DNA of 64,000 bases, from the NCBI GenBank assembly GCA_025924315.1, contig JAICIO010000001.1:1-64000 (forward strand), read 5' to 3'. How positions within the stretch are numbered: the first letter of the stretch is position 1; the number at the start of each line of letters is the position of its first letter. A program made the translations under genes and the position numbers. This DNA is from Phycisphaerae bacterium (GTDB taxonomy: Bacteria; Planctomycetota; Phycisphaerae; Tepidisphaerales; Tepidisphaeraceae). The notes under the pieces were generated by a model, which was not told the origin of the DNA, ran no database searches, and saw only the letters and a list, made by a program, of their open reading frames with translations. Positions 28,367 to 38,176 of the stretch are shown here, piece by piece.

Positions 28367-28443
28367 GTAGGGTGCGCTTCAGCGCACCGGTTATTCTCGT
28401 TTTCGCGAGCATGACATAACTGGTGCGCTGAAGCGCACCCTAC
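28367..28443. repeat. Palindromic repeat family A, copy 5 (TGCGC version)
   Basis: Starts 3 bp after the ligA stop. Left arm GTAGGGTGCGCTTCAGCGCA and right arm TGCGCTGAAGCGCACCCTAC are perfect reverse complements around a 25-base spacer that itself can pair partly. Confidence 0.96.
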
Positions 28444-28554
28444 GCCAGTGATTAAAGAAAATTAGTGCCTTTCGTGCATCCGCGGGCGCTGTGCAGGCGT
28501 AATATTGTGGGTATGGTATTTGCGGAAGTAGAGTGCCCATTCTGAGAAACGACA

Positions 28555-29250
28555 ATGCCGCCGACTGATCAGCTTGAAGCGCCCATCCATGATCGCACCG
28601 CGCCAAACGAAGGCACGCCGGCGGATGCTGCGACCACGCCGCTCTCTGAAGTTCCCGATCCGCAGAATCGGACGCTGAAGCCCACCCCGGTTCCACCTCC
28701 GCGACATTTCGATGAGCCCAAGACGTTGTTCGACAAGGTCGAAGCGTTCATCAGCAAGCTCTCCGTTCGTGATAATTTCTGGCACAGCATCTGTTCGCTT
28801 ATCTGGCTTCCGCTGGCGTTTTACAGCGGAATCAAGATGAAGCAGATCGACACCACCACCTTCGCGGCGTACCTGCCGTTCCGAAGGTTCAACCGCAACT
28901 GGTATCGCGCGATGGCGGGTGGGGCGCTGCTCGCGAATTCCGAAATCGCGGGCGGGATGTATGTTTTCGCGACCTGCGGCGGGGATTACACCGTCGTCTG
29001 CAAGAACCTGAACTACACATTCCTGCGCCCGTGCCTCGGCCCGGCCGTCTATCGCATGACGCCGCGGGAGAACATCAAGGAACACCTCGCGCACGGCGGC
29101 GAGTTCAACATCACGCTCGATCTGGAAATTCAGCAACAGGCATTTAAGGAAGGCGAGCGCGACCGCCGGGTGGGGAAATGCGAAGTGACGTTCCACGTCA
29201 CCCCCAAGCTGCATCACAAGAAGAAAGCGCTGCGGAAAGCGGCGAAGTGA
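28555..29250 (+). CDS. Hypothetical protein with a proline-rich N-terminus and central membrane-like segment
   Basis: 231 residues. The first 60 are Pro/Thr-rich and polar, then a segment at about 75-90 (SICSLIWLPLAFYSG) is moderately hydrophobic. The C-terminal part is a mixed alpha/beta sequence (NITLDLEIQQQAFKE; KCEVTFHVTPKLHHKK) with no recognised family. It lies 42 bp before a multi-span membrane protein gene, so the two may be cotranscribed. Confidence 0.6.
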   Translation: MPPTDQLEAPIHDRTAPNEGTPADAATTPLSEVPDPQNRTLKPTPVPPPRHFDEPKTLFDKVEAFISKLSVRDNFWHSICSLIWLPLAFYSGIKMKQIDTTTFAAYLPFRRFNRNWYRAMAGGALLANSEIAGGMYVFATCGGDYTVVCKNLNYTFLRPCLGPAVYRMTPRENIKEHLAHGGEFNITLDLEIQQQAFKEGERDRRVGKCEVTFHVTPKLHHKKKALRKAAK

Positions 29251-29292
29251 TTTTGATTTGTAGCACGGGCTACTAAAAGACGTCATCTCTTC

Positions 29293-30522
29293 ATGACCGT
29301 TCAAGATTCCGTCACCCCATCCGAAAGCCAAATAGGTCCCTCGGATGCGTCGCGCATTTCGTGGCTCGGTTGGGCTGCGTATCTGGGCGCGAGCTGGACC
29401 TGGTGCATCGGCATGTTCCTGCCGGTGCTGCTCGTTCGCGACTACGGTTTCTGGGGATGGCTCGTCTTCGCGGTGCCGAATGTAATCGGTGCGGCGGCGA
29501 TGGGCTGGGTGATGAATTCCCGCGAGCGCTCGCGGCGGGTGATCGATCAGCATCGCCTCGCATGCATCGCGTTTTCACTCGTGACGATCATTTTCCATGT
29601 CTTTTTCACGTCGTGGTTCGCCCGCGGAGTGATCGGGCATTGGGCAATGCCGGCGCTGGTTGCGATTGCGCTGCTCGGCTGGATAGTCGGCCAAAATCGA
29701 CAACGCGCCGATGTGTGGATGGGCTTCTTCGCGCTTTTCATTTCCGGTGCGATTTTCGTGGTCCTGGTCGTGTGGGAAGCGAGGCTTCCGATCGCTCACG
29801 CTCCTCTCTCGATGAAGATTGGCGGCGATGCGCTCGTCTGGCTCGGGGCTGTCTGTGCGTTCGGCTTCGCGTTCTGCCCTTATCTGGATCTCACGTTTCA
29901 CCGCGCACGACTTGAGACGAGCGACGACGAAGCAAAGTCGGCGTTTCAAATCGGGTTTGGAGTTTTCTTCCTGGCGATGATTCTCTTCACCTTGTGGTAT
30001 TCGCGTTTTCTGGGCTCAACGCGACCGTTTCCGCGATTTGAAATTCCGGGATTGGCGATTCCGCTCGCCGGCTTTCTCGTTGTGCACATTTTGATTCAAA
30101 ACGGCTATACGTGCGCGTTGCACTATCGCGAGGTGCGAAAGCACATCAACGGGCAACTCGCGACAATAATTCTGCTGCTCGTGCTCGCAAGCGTGATCTT
30201 CTTCGGCTACTTCCGCGTCGAGAAATGGCCATTCTTTGACGGCCGCCTGGGTGAAATCGTTTATCGCTATTTCATGTCGTTTTACGGTCTCGTTTTTCCC
30301 GCGTACGTCTGGCTCTGCATGGTGCCGTTCCGTCGGCGGCCGCTCATTCCGCCGCTGTTCATCTTCGTTGTCGCGACGGCGCTGGCGGCGCCGTTCTATC
30401 GGCAGGCCTTCATTCGCGGGAACATGGTCGAGGTGTCTTACGGTCTTGGCCTGCTCACCATCGCTCGCGTCCTACTCTACATTCCACGACCGGGCGCAAA
30501 AATTGCTCTTTCTCGCCCGTGA
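29293..30522 (+). CDS. Multi-span membrane protein of unknown function
   Basis: 409 residues with about ten hydrophobic spans, starting at about residue 25 (WLGWAAYLGASWTWCIGMF). Charged loops include MNSRERSRRVIDQH and LETSDDEAKSAF. No transporter signature is recognised. The even distribution of spans indicates an integral inner-membrane protein. It follows the hypothetical gene by 42 bp, and the glucan phosphorylase gene begins 88 bp downstream. Confidence 0.65.
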   Translation: MTVQDSVTPSESQIGPSDASRISWLGWAAYLGASWTWCIGMFLPVLLVRDYGFWGWLVFAVPNVIGAAAMGWVMNSRERSRRVIDQHRLACIAFSLVTIIFHVFFTSWFARGVIGHWAMPALVAIALLGWIVGQNRQRADVWMGFFALFISGAIFVVLVVWEARLPIAHAPLSMKIGGDALVWLGAVCAFGFAFCPYLDLTFHRARLETSDDEAKSAFQIGFGVFFLAMILFTLWYSRFLGSTRPFPRFEIPGLAIPLAGFLVVHILIQNGYTCALHYREVRKHINGQLATIILLLVLASVIFFGYFRVEKWPFFDGRLGEIVYRYFMSFYGLVFPAYVWLCMVPFRRRPLIPPLFIFVVATALAAPFYRQAFIRGNMVEVSYGLGLLTIARVLLYIPRPGAKIALSRP

Positions 30523-30610
30523 AGCTGTATCGTTTGGGCGAAATAGCCGAAAATAGAGTTGTAGGACGTAAACGTCTAAGGAAGATTCCGCGCACGGAAG
30601 GTAACCGATC

Positions 30611-33187
30611 ATGGCAGATTCGACTGGGCCGCAAATTCGCACGTTTCAGGTCTTTCCCGACATTCCGCAGGCCCTGGCGCCGCTCATGGAGCTGGCGCAC
30701 AATTTCTGGTGGATGTGGCATCCCGACGCCGTGGAATTGTTCCGCCGGCTCGATCGCAAGCTGTGGGATGAGGTGAATCACAATCCGGTTCGCATGCTCG
30801 GTGCGCTTTCGCAGGAGCAATTGAAGGACGCCGCCGAAGACGAAGGCTACCGCGCGCACCTCCGCCGTGTGTACGACGCGTTTCAGGAACATCGCAACGA
30901 AAAAGGTTGGTTCAATTCCGCCCACGCGGAAGACGACAAATTGCGCGTGGCGTATTTCTCCGCTGAATTCGGACTGCACGAATCGCTGCCGATTTATTCC
31001 GGCGGCCTCGGCATCCTTGCGGGCGATCATCTCAAAAGCGCCAGCGAAATCGGCCTGCCGCTCGTCGCGGTCGGCTTGCTCTATCGCAACGGTTACTTCC
31101 AGCAGTATCTCTCACCCGACGGTTGGCAGCAGGAGGCGTATCCTGAGCTCGACTTCTACAACATGGCGGTCGAGAACCTGAAATACACCGATGGCTCGCC
31201 CGTGCGCGTGCGCGTCGATCTGCCCGACAACTCCGTTTTCTGCCAGGTATGGAAGGTGAAGGTTGGGCGCATTCCGCTCTATCTGCTCGACACGAACCTG
31301 GCGGAGAATTCGCCCGCCGATCGCGACATCACCAGCCGGCTCTACGGCGGTGGAAGCGAAATGCGCATCAAGCAGGAGATCGTGCTCGGCATCGGCGGGG
31401 TGCGCGCGCTCGAAGCGCTCAACATCCAGCCGACGATCTTTCATATGAACGAAGGGCACAGCGCGTTTTTGGCGCTGGAGCGCACCCGCGTCATGCTCGA
31501 AAGCAGCGCGATGACCTTCGATGAAGCGCGCCAGCAGGTGATGTCGACGAACGTCTTCACGACGCACACGCCCGTCCCCGCCGGCATCGACTTCTTTTCG
31601 CCGGAGCTGATGCTCAAGTATTTCAAGAACATGATCCCGCAGCTGAAGCTCGACGACGAAGGCTTCCTCGCGCTCGGACGCGAAGACGTGATGAATAAGA
31701 AGCAGGGCTTCTCGATGGCGGTGCTCGCCATTCGATTGGCCGACCAATACAACGGCGTATCGAAATTGCACGGCGATGTTTCGCGTCACATGTGGCACAA
31801 CATCTGGCCGGAGGTTCCGCCGGACGAAGTGCCGATCCGGTCGATCACCAACGGTATTCACGTCCGCTCGTGGCTCTCGCAGGACATGAGCTTCCTGTTC
31901 GATCGATACCTGGGCGAAGGCTGGCCGACTCGACCCGCCGACCAGAGCATTTGGGAAGACGTCGATCAAATTCCCGATGAAGAACTCTGGCGTGCCCACG
32001 AGCGCTGCCGCGAGCGCCTCGTCGGCTGGGCGCGCGGACGGCTCAAAGAACATCTCACGAAGCGCGGCGCATCAAGCGAAGACATCGCCATCGCGGATGA
32101 AGTGCTCGATCCCGAAGCGCTGACCATCGGTTTCGCGAGGCGTTTCGCGACGTACAAACGCGGCGCGCTGTTGCTCCGCGACGCGGATCGCCTGCGCGCA
32201 CTGATCGCCGACACCAAGCGCCCAATCCAGTTCGTCTTCGCCGGAAAAGCGCACCCGGCCGATCAGGAGGGTAAGGAGCTGATCCGCGCCATTGTTCAGT
32301 TCGCGCGGGACGCGAGCGTGCGCCGGCGATTCGTTTTCCTCGAAAACTACGACATGAATGTCGCGCGTTATCTCGTCCAGGGCGTCGATGTGTGGCTCAA
32401 TACCCCGCGGCGCCCGTACGAAGCTTCCGGCACCAGCGGCATGAAGGCGGCGTGCAACGGCGTGCCGAACTGCTCGATCCTCGATGGATGGTGGGTCGAA
32501 GGTTACGCGATCGATCCGAACTCCGGCTGGGCGATCGGCCGCGATGAGACGTACACCGACACAAATTACCAGGATCAAATCGAAAGCCAGGCGCTCTACA
32601 CGATCCTCGAAAAGCAGATTCTCCCGCAGTTCTACAATCGCGGGCCGGACAACGTCCCGCGCGAGTGGATCGGCCGAATGAAGGCCTGCATGCGGCATCT
32701 CACCCCCGTCTTCAACACCAACCGGATGGTGAAAGAGTACACCGAAAAGCTGTATCTCCCCGCGTTCCACCGCGGGCTTCAGCTCGCCGCCAACGGCATG
32801 GAAGGCGCCCGCTCGCTGGCGAAGGCGAAGGACGAACTGCGGCACAAGTGGGGCAACATCAAGGTCATCGGCGTGCACACGAGCGGCAACGGCCACTACA
32901 AAGTCGGCGAAACGATGCAGGTCGAAGCGATGGTCGATCTCCCGGACCTCGACCCCGGCGCGGTCCAGGTGCAACTCTACGCCGGCCACATCAACGCCAG
33001 CGGCGAGATCGAGGACCCGCAGGTGTTCCGAATGAACTACGCGCGCCAACTCGCGCCCGGCCGTCATGTCTTCGCTGGCGAAATCCAATGCAAGCTGAGC
33101 GGAAGACAAGGGTTCGCGCTTCGCGTTCTACCCGGCTACAAAGACCTCGCAACGCCGTTCGAGCCCGGATTGATCATTTGGAATTAA
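30611..33187 (+). CDS. glgP: Alpha-glucan phosphorylase with N-terminal DUF3417
   Basis: Phosphorolyses alpha-1,4-glucans (glycogen) to glucose-1-phosphate. The 858 residues begin with a DUF3417-type segment ([19 protein letters not shown]), typical of the short bacterial phosphorylase class, then [43 protein letters not shown] and the PLP lysine in [13 protein letters not shown] at about residue 612. The C-terminal extension after residue 770 is typical of this subclass. No other glycogen gene is in view. Confidence 0.93.
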   Translation: MADSTGPQIRTFQVFPDIPQALAPLMELAHNFWWMWHPDAVELFRRLDRKLWDEVNHNPVRMLGALSQEQLKDAAEDEGYRAHLRRVYDAFQEHRNEKGWFNSAHAEDDKLRVAYFSAEFGLHESLPIYSGGLGILAGDHLKSASEIGLPLVAVGLLYRNGYFQQYLSPDGWQQEAYPELDFYNMAVENLKYTDGSPVRVRVDLPDNSVFCQVWKVKVGRIPLYLLDTNLAENSPADRDITSRLYGGGSEMRIKQEIVLGIGGVRALEALNIQPTIFHMNEGHSAFLALERTRVMLESSAMTFDEARQQVMSTNVFTTHTPVPAGIDFFSPELMLKYFKNMIPQLKLDDEGFLALGREDVMNKKQGFSMAVLAIRLADQYNGVSKLHGDVSRHMWHNIWPEVPPDEVPIRSITNGIHVRSWLSQDMSFLFDRYLGEGWPTRPADQSIWEDVDQIPDEELWRAHERCRERLVGWARGRLKEHLTKRGASSEDIAIADEVLDPEALTIGFARRFATYKRGALLLRDADRLRALIADTKRPIQFVFAGKAHPADQEGKELIRAIVQFARDASVRRRFVFLENYDMNVARYLVQGVDVWLNTPRRPYEASGTSGMKAACNGVPNCSILDGWWVEGYAIDPNSGWAIGRDETYTDTNYQDQIESQALYTILEKQILPQFYNRGPDNVPREWIGRMKACMRHLTPVFNTNRMVKEYTEKLYLPAFHRGLQLAANGMEGARSLAKAKDELRHKWGNIKVIGVHTSGNGHYKVGETMQVEAMVDLPDLDPGAVQVQLYAGHINASGEIEDPQVFRMNYARQLAPGRHVFAGEIQCKLSGRQGFALRVLPGYKDLATPFEPGLIIWN

Positions 33188-33263
33188 GCCCGGAACTCTA
33201 TAGCGAATTCGACTGAGCTTCACGACCGCTCACAGCGCAGCGTCGGCTGGCATTTCCCGGATT

Positions 33264-34022
33264 CTACCTTGACGCCAATTCCATGGCCTCGCGCGCCGCG
33301 ATTACCTGTTGCGCGAGAATCGCGATCCCGAACGCCACGCACGGAATCACCATGAGGAAGCGATAAATCCCATCCTGGTCATGCCACGCTGCGCCCGTAG
33401 AAGTTCCCGCGACAACGACCGGCAGCCCGACGAGAAGGATTATGGCGATAATCCACACGCGACATGCAACCATCAACGGGTATTCGTACAACCGCGTCGC
33501 GACGAACTGCAGATAGAGAAAGACGAGTGAGAATTCCACGACGAGATGCAGCACAATGATATCGGAGCAGATTCGAAGCGAGTGAACGGTCAAGGAATCG
33601 ATGATCGTCGCTGGCACGACACACACGGAAACGAACAGGCATCGGCGGAAGATGCGCCAGCGATGCGCATCGACGTCCCAAGGATATCGCCAGGCGAGCG
33701 TGATCCCGAAACCAGATGCGGCAGCCAACGCGATCGGGCGGCAGGCATTGCCGGCGCGGGTCAATATCTCATGCGACGAAGTTCCGAGCAGAATCGAAAC
33801 CATCAACAGGACGAGCGTCGCAATCAAGGCGACTGCCCCGAAGGAAAACTCCCGCAGCCAACGAATATTCGTCCACGCGTTGTCGCGAAGAATCGACCGC
33901 GCGACCGAAAGGCCGCATTCAGGACATTCGGCTCCGAGTGAAAGGCCGATCAGCTGATACCCACAACCGATGCAGACCGATCGAGCATCGTCGAACCTCT
34001 TCTCATCCACGGGCGAGTGCAT
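33264..34022 (-). CDS. Membrane protein with N-terminal zinc ribbon
   Basis: 252 residues. A ribbon CIGCGYQLIGL...CPECGLSVARS at residues about 17-45 (two CxxC pairs) is followed by about six membrane spans (FGAVALIATLVLLMVSILLG; LVGLPVVVAGTSTGAAW). This arrangement recurs at 34867 and in other forms near 62-64 kb. The ribbon probably stabilises a cytoplasmic domain or mediates protein contact. No function is known. Confidence 0.68.
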   Translation of the reverse strand: MHSPVDEKRFDDARSVCIGCGYQLIGLSLGAECPECGLSVARSILRDNAWTNIRWLREFSFGAVALIATLVLLMVSILLGTSSHEILTRAGNACRPIALAAASGFGITLAWRYPWDVDAHRWRIFRRCLFVSVCVVPATIIDSLTVHSLRICSDIIVLHLVVEFSLVFLYLQFVATRLYEYPLMVACRVWIIAIILLVGLPVVVAGTSTGAAWHDQDGIYRFLMVIPCVAFGIAILAQQVIAAREAMELASR

Positions 34023-34096
34023 AGCGCACCCTTCGAATCATAATCGTCACCGACGCGTAATTATCGCTGACACCCCATTGAAATGAAAGCTCGATC

Positions 34097-34870
34097 TCAG
34101 ATCATGTCCGTCCGCATGTCCGGCAGGAAGGGCAGCTTCGTGCGAATTGCTTCCACCAGCTTGGGATCGAGTTCGGTCGCAAATATGCGCTCCTGATTCC
34201 CTGCATCTGCGACAATCACGCCGGTTGGATCAACGACGACACTTCGGCCGGGATAGCGAAGGGTGGGATCGACGCCGCAGCGATTGAGCCCGATCACATA
34301 GCACTGATTCTCAATCGCTCGCGCCTGCAGAAGCGTCAGCCAGTGCGTGATTCTCGCTTCAGGCCAATTCGCGATCACCACCATCAGCGTCGCACGGCGT
34401 TTGACTGCTCGACGGAAGATTTCGGGGAAACGCAGATCGTAGCAGACGAATGGCGCGACGGTGAAATCGTTCCACTTGAACGTCACGATCTGCGCGCCCG
34501 GCGCGTAACAGTCGTGCTCTCCGCCCAGCGTGAAGGGGTGAAGTTTGCAGTAGCGCGCAATTCGTTTGCCAGACGGGTCGAAAACAAGCGCCTCGTTTCG
34601 CGGCTTTGCCGTTTCGCAGGCCAATGCCACACCGCCGATTACTGTCACGCCGAATTCCTTCGCCGTCTCTGCAAGAAATGACGCTGTCGCCCCGTGGAGA
34701 TCCTCCGCGATCTTCGCGGTGTTCATGCTGAATCCGGTCGCGAACATCTCGGGCAAGACGACGAGCGAATCGCGCACTGGCGGAGTCCTCTCGAGCAGTT
34801 TCCGCACGCGTTTAAAGTTCGCAGCGGGATCTTCCCAGCTGATGTCGAGTTGGATGCCGTAGAAATTCAT
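34097..34870 (-). CDS. Nitrilase-superfamily amidohydrolase (omega-amidase-like)
   Basis: 257 residues with the Glu-Lys-Cys catalytic triad of the carbon-nitrogen hydrolase family: Glu in LPEMFATGFS (about residue 40), Lys in RYCKLHPF (about 109) and Cys in FVCYDLRFPE (about 142). The closest resemblance is to omega-amidase/YafV-type enzymes that hydrolyse alpha-ketoglutaramate. It overlaps the previous gene by four bases (ATGA), showing translational coupling. Confidence 0.85.
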   Translation of the reverse strand: MNFYGIQLDISWEDPAANFKRVRKLLERTPPVRDSLVVLPEMFATGFSMNTAKIAEDLHGATASFLAETAKEFGVTVIGGVALACETAKPRNEALVFDPSGKRIARYCKLHPFTLGGEHDCYAPGAQIVTFKWNDFTVAPFVCYDLRFPEIFRRAVKRRATLMVVIANWPEARITHWLTLLQARAIENQCYVIGLNRCGVDPTLRYPGRSVVVDPTGVIVADAGNQERIFATELDPKLVEAIRTKLPFLPDMRTDMI

Positions 34871-35673
34871 GCTGTCGTGCTCGTGAGCGACCGCTGAAGA
34901 ACGGCGTCATCGATGGCCCGTCGCAATCGGACGAGAACCGCGACTGCGGTCGAATAACTGCCGATGAACCAAACACCGCAGAGCATTGCCGTGACCATAA
35001 TAAGCGGCGTCGGCGAGAACGGCCGGACGTTCGCCCAGACGAAGAGCGCAATTACCGGCGGGACAATCATTCCCGCGGGCAGCGCCCACATTACATGTCG
35101 CGAAACACTCGCCAGCCGCGTGGAGCCGATTTGCTCCGCCGACGCTGAAAGATACGCGAACGTCAGCGCGATCGCCGCGGCCCACAAGATGATCATGAGT
35201 GTTAGCGGATAAAACCACAAAACGAATCCGCGGAGCTCGTTGATCCACAGCCCCAGCCCCGCGAGCGAGGCCACCAGCACCATCGCGCGCATGCTCCGCC
35301 GCACCCAACCCCACCAGTGATCGCATTGTGCAAAAAGCGTCGGCGAACCGAGAAACCACGCGCCCAGTGCGCCGAGAATCACCACAAGCGGCAGAATCTC
35401 GAGGAAAAACGGGTAATGCGTCAGTCGAAGAAAATCGTTCGTGATGCTGCAAATGAGTGCGACCACAAGAATGATCTGCGCCGCGAACAGCACGAAGAGC
35501 CCAGCGCGCACTCGCCGCGTCCAAGCGCGATCCTCGCGCTGCCATTCGTGCAGCGCGTGCAAGCCGAGCGACCAGTCCGTCGGCAGCGCACATTCCGGGC
35601 AATGCGACCCCGCGGGCAGGCCACGCAAAACGTAACCACATCGCCCGCAACTCGCATCAAGTGAATCGCTCAT
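34867..35673 (-). CDS. Membrane protein with N-terminal zinc ribbon, paralogue
   Basis: 268 residues from the ATG at 35673 (the in-frame TTG just before it is a weaker start). The ribbon CGRCGYVLRGLPAG..CPECALPTDW is at residues about 8-32, followed by six or so spans (AGLFVLFAAQIILVVALIC). It resembles the gene at 33264 in layout. It sits upstream of and overlaps the amidohydrolase gene, so the two are translated together. Role unknown. Confidence 0.68.
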   Translation of the reverse strand: MSDSLDASCGRCGYVLRGLPAGSHCPECALPTDWSLGLHALHEWQREDRAWTRRVRAGLFVLFAAQIILVVALICSITNDFLRLTHYPFFLEILPLVVILGALGAWFLGSPTLFAQCDHWWGWVRRSMRAMVLVASLAGLGLWINELRGFVLWFYPLTLMIILWAAAIALTFAYLSASAEQIGSTRLASVSRHVMWALPAGMIVPPVIALFVWANVRPFSPTPLIMVTAMLCGVWFIGSYSTAVAVLVRLRRAIDDAVLQRSLTSTTA

Positions 35674-35685
35674 CAATTGCCTCGC

Positions 35686-36141
35686 TCATCGCACCACGCG
35701 CGCCGTCTGCGCATCGTCCGGATGCAGTCCCATGAGCGCATCATGATCGATATTGCACACCAGGCCGTGCTCCGACCCATCATGCGTTCCGCGATGCGTG
35801 TGAACGGACACAAAATCCGGAAGGTTGAACTTTTTCATCAGCGCCTCCGCGTCGAGCATCGCATTCTCGAAGTAAACCCACATGCGGCAATTGTGGCCCC
35901 AATAGGATCCCATCGCCCGCACCTTCACGTCCAGCGATCGGATGTAATCCTCGACGGGTTTGAGATGCTCGCAAATGCCGGAGTCCCGATACAGCTCATC
36001 CGCCTTTGCGCCTTTGCCAGCGTTGCGGTACTGAATCGCGAGGCTGTCGCGAAGCCGTTGCGTTTCGCGATGGTGTGCGCCTTGCGCGTGGAGCGTGTCT
36101 TGGTACTGCCGCTGAAGTTTGTGCAGGCTTGCGAAGCTCAC
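35686..36141 (-). CDS. Hypothetical cytoplasmic protein
   Basis: 151 residues from a GTG start preceded by AGAGG. N-terminal charged helical region (LHKLQRQYQDTLHAQGAHH), then EYIRSLD-like and aromatic motifs, and a histidine-rich C-terminal end (HTHRGTHDGSEHG). No family is recognised and no signal is present. It is 9 bp downstream of the glcD-like gene on the same strand and 12 bp before the zinc-ribbon gene, so the four form one probable operon. Confidence 0.6.
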   Translation of the reverse strand: MSFASLHKLQRQYQDTLHAQGAHHRETQRLRDSLAIQYRNAGKGAKADELYRDSGICEHLKPVEDYIRSLDVKVRAMGSYWGHNCRMWVYFENAMLDAEALMKKFNLPDFVSVHTHRGTHDGSEHGLVCNIDHDALMGLHPDDAQTARVVR

Positions 36142-36150
36142 GCTGTGCCT

Positions 36151-37617
36151 CTATTGCGGAACCTGCCGCGCCGGTTTCAGCAAGTCGATCCTGAGCTTCT
36201 CGCTCGGGATGAGCTTGCCGGCATTGATGCGTTCTTCCGGATCGAACGCGTGCTTGATTCGGAAGAACTGTTCCATCGTCGGGCGATCGAAGAGGTACGG
36301 CATGAGGTTGATCTTCTCGACGCCCACGCCGTGCTCGCCGGTAAGCGTTCCGCCGATGTCGATGCAGTATTCGAGCATCTTCTCCGCGGCGAGGAGCACG
36401 TTCCGCACCTGCTGCTCATCGCGATCGTCGTAGAGAAAAATCGGATGCACGTTGCCGTCGCCGGCGTGGAACACGTTGTTGATCTGCAGGCCATATTCCT
36501 TGCCGATCTCATCCAGCTTCGCGAGCACCTGCGCCAGCATGCTGCGAGGTACGCAAGCATCCTGCGTGCAATAGCTCGGACTGATTCGTCCAATCGCGCC
36601 GAACGCGCTCTTGCGCGCCTTCCACAACTTCGCCCGCGCCGCCGGATCACCGGACGTCGTGATGCTCGTCACGTTGTATTTCTTGAAGATCTCGACCAGT
36701 TCGTTTTGCTGCTCGTCGAGAATCGCTTCGATCCCGTCGATTTCCGTGAGGATCAGCGCCTGCGTCTCACGCGGGAAACCGAAGTGAAACGCGTCTTCAA
36801 TTACTTCAACCATCCGCCCATCGAGCATCTCCATCGCCGCGGGTAAAAAACCGCGGGCGATGACTTCGCTCACCGCGTTGCAAGCGTCAGCGGTCGAAGA
36901 GAACAGTCCGACGATCGTGCGAAAACTCGTCGCCTTGGGAGCGAGTCGAATCCACAGCGAGGTGATGATCCCAAACGTGCCCTCATGTCCGCAGATGAGT
37001 CCCGGCAGGTCGAATTCGGATTCGTACGCGCCGTTCTTCGCGCCGACGTGCACGACGCTTCCGTCCGCGAGTACCATTTCCATCCCGAGCACATGATTGC
37101 TCGTGACGAAATCCTTCAGCACATGAATTCCACCGGCGTTGGTCGAAGCATTGCCACCCAATGTGCTGGCGCGCTGACTTGAAGGATCCGGCGAAAAGTG
37201 AAACGCGCCGCCACCTGGCACTGCCGCGACCGCATCGGACAGGAACACATTTCGCACGCCCGCTTCGACATGTGCCACGCGGTTTTCGATATCGATCTTC
37301 AGGATGGCGTTCATCCGCACAGTCGAGACGAGCACGCCAAGATCGAATGCGACGCATCCGCCCGTCAGTCCCGTGCCCGATCCGCGCGGAACGATCTGCG
37401 CGCCGTGCTTGCCGAGCAACTTCACCACCTCGACCACTTCGCCCGTCGTCACCGGAAACACCACGGCCGCCGGTCGCGCCTTGGCGATCGTGAAGCCGTC
37501 ACTTTCGTAAACGAACAATTCTTCCTGATCGGTGATGATTCGATCCGCAGGGAGGATTTCGAGCAGCCCGCGAACGAGCGCTTCGCGCGTCACGGGAGGA
37601 TTGTCATTCGTGATCAT
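36151..37617 (-). CDS. glcD: FAD-linked oxidase, glycolate oxidase GlcD-like
   Basis: The start is the ATG at 37617 (MITNDNPPVTREALV), giving 488 residues; a longer open frame upstream is antisense noise. FAD-binding PCMH signatures PRGSGTGLTGG (about 75-85), FHFSPDPSSQRASTLGGNAS and GHEGTFGIIT are present, and the C-terminal end has FHAGDGNVHP and GTLTGEHGVGVEK. Oxidises a 2-hydroxy acid such as glycolate or D-lactate; GlcE/GlcF partners are not visible, so substrate is inferred. It is divergent from the DUF3467 gene across about 48 bp. Confidence 0.88.
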   Translation of the reverse strand: MITNDNPPVTREALVRGLLEILPADRIITDQEELFVYESDGFTIAKARPAAVVFPVTTGEVVEVVKLLGKHGAQIVPRGSGTGLTGGCVAFDLGVLVSTVRMNAILKIDIENRVAHVEAGVRNVFLSDAVAAVPGGGAFHFSPDPSSQRASTLGGNASTNAGGIHVLKDFVTSNHVLGMEMVLADGSVVHVGAKNGAYESEFDLPGLICGHEGTFGIITSLWIRLAPKATSFRTIVGLFSSTADACNAVSEVIARGFLPAAMEMLDGRMVEVIEDAFHFGFPRETQALILTEIDGIEAILDEQQNELVEIFKKYNVTSITTSGDPAARAKLWKARKSAFGAIGRISPSYCTQDACVPRSMLAQVLAKLDEIGKEYGLQINNVFHAGDGNVHPIFLYDDRDEQQVRNVLLAAEKMLEYCIDIGGTLTGEHGVGVEKINLMPYLFDRPTMEQFFRIKHAFDPEERINAGKLIPSEKLRIDLLKPARQVPQ

Positions 37618-37665
37618 TTGCGCCACAATACGCCGCCTTATAAAAGAATCTGTCGAAAGGATTTT

Positions 37666-37992
37666 ATGGCGGAAGAGAATCAGGCTCAATCGGACGGCGG
37701 ACAGCAACAGCAGGGCGTGCCGGTCATGCTCGATGAACGCGAGCTTCGCCGCACGTATGTGAACACGTATCGCATTCACGCGACGGCCGACGAAGTCATC
37801 ATCGACCTCGGCTTCAACATGCCCGACCCGAATCCGCAGAGCGGTCAGGCCCAGTTCCTGCTCAAGATGACCGATCGTGTCGTGATGAACTACGCCAACG
37901 CCAAGCGTCTTTCCGGCTCGCTTACGCAGCTGGTGAAGCGCTTTGAGCAGCAATTCGGCGAGATCCCGATACAGCCCGGCGCGCGGAAATAA
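37666..37992 (+). CDS. DUF3467-family protein
   Basis: 108 residues from the ATG at 37666 (ribosome site GAAAGGA). The polar N-terminus QAQSDGGQQQQ is followed by the DUF3467 pattern RTYVNTYRIHATADEVIID and DRVVMNYANAKRLSGSLTQL. The family is small, found in many bacteria, and of unknown function. Its 3' end overlaps, on the opposite strand, the reading frame that continues the GT2 gene. Confidence 0.8.
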   Translation: MAEENQAQSDGGQQQQGVPVMLDERELRRTYVNTYRIHATADEVIIDLGFNMPDPNPQSGQAQFLLKMTDRVVMNYANAKRLSGSLTQLVKRFEQQFGEIPIQPGARK

Positions 37993-38176
37993 ACGCCTCG
38001 GGGGCGTGCGCTTCAAATAAATCGATCACCAGCCGATCGTCGATCGCCCGCCAGCGATCGCGCGCCCCATGCGCATGCACCGGCGAAAGATTGCTGACGA
38101 TTGCCGCATCAAATTGCAGCTCGCGCGCGACATCGTCCGTCACGATCGGGATTCCGCGATAGCGCCGCTTCGATTT
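37922..38176 (-). pseudogene. In-frame continuation of the GT2 gene beyond a TGA stop
   Basis: Directly after the TGA at 38177-38179, and in the same frame, the minus strand stays open for 84 codons to 37922. The translation begins KSKRRYRGIPIVTDDVA and continues with LQFDAAIVSNLSPVHAH and DDRLVIDLFEAHAPE. These read as the rest of a sensible C-terminal domain following the ADRNL at the end of the GT2 protein. A recent nonsense mutation or readthrough is likely; the last 25 codons overlap the DUF3467 gene and may be meaningless. Confidence 0.55.

Noticed and set aside
37618-38016. N-terminal extension of the glcD frame on the minus strand
   Set aside because: It would overlap the whole DUF3467 gene; the ATG at 37617 agrees with the family start.
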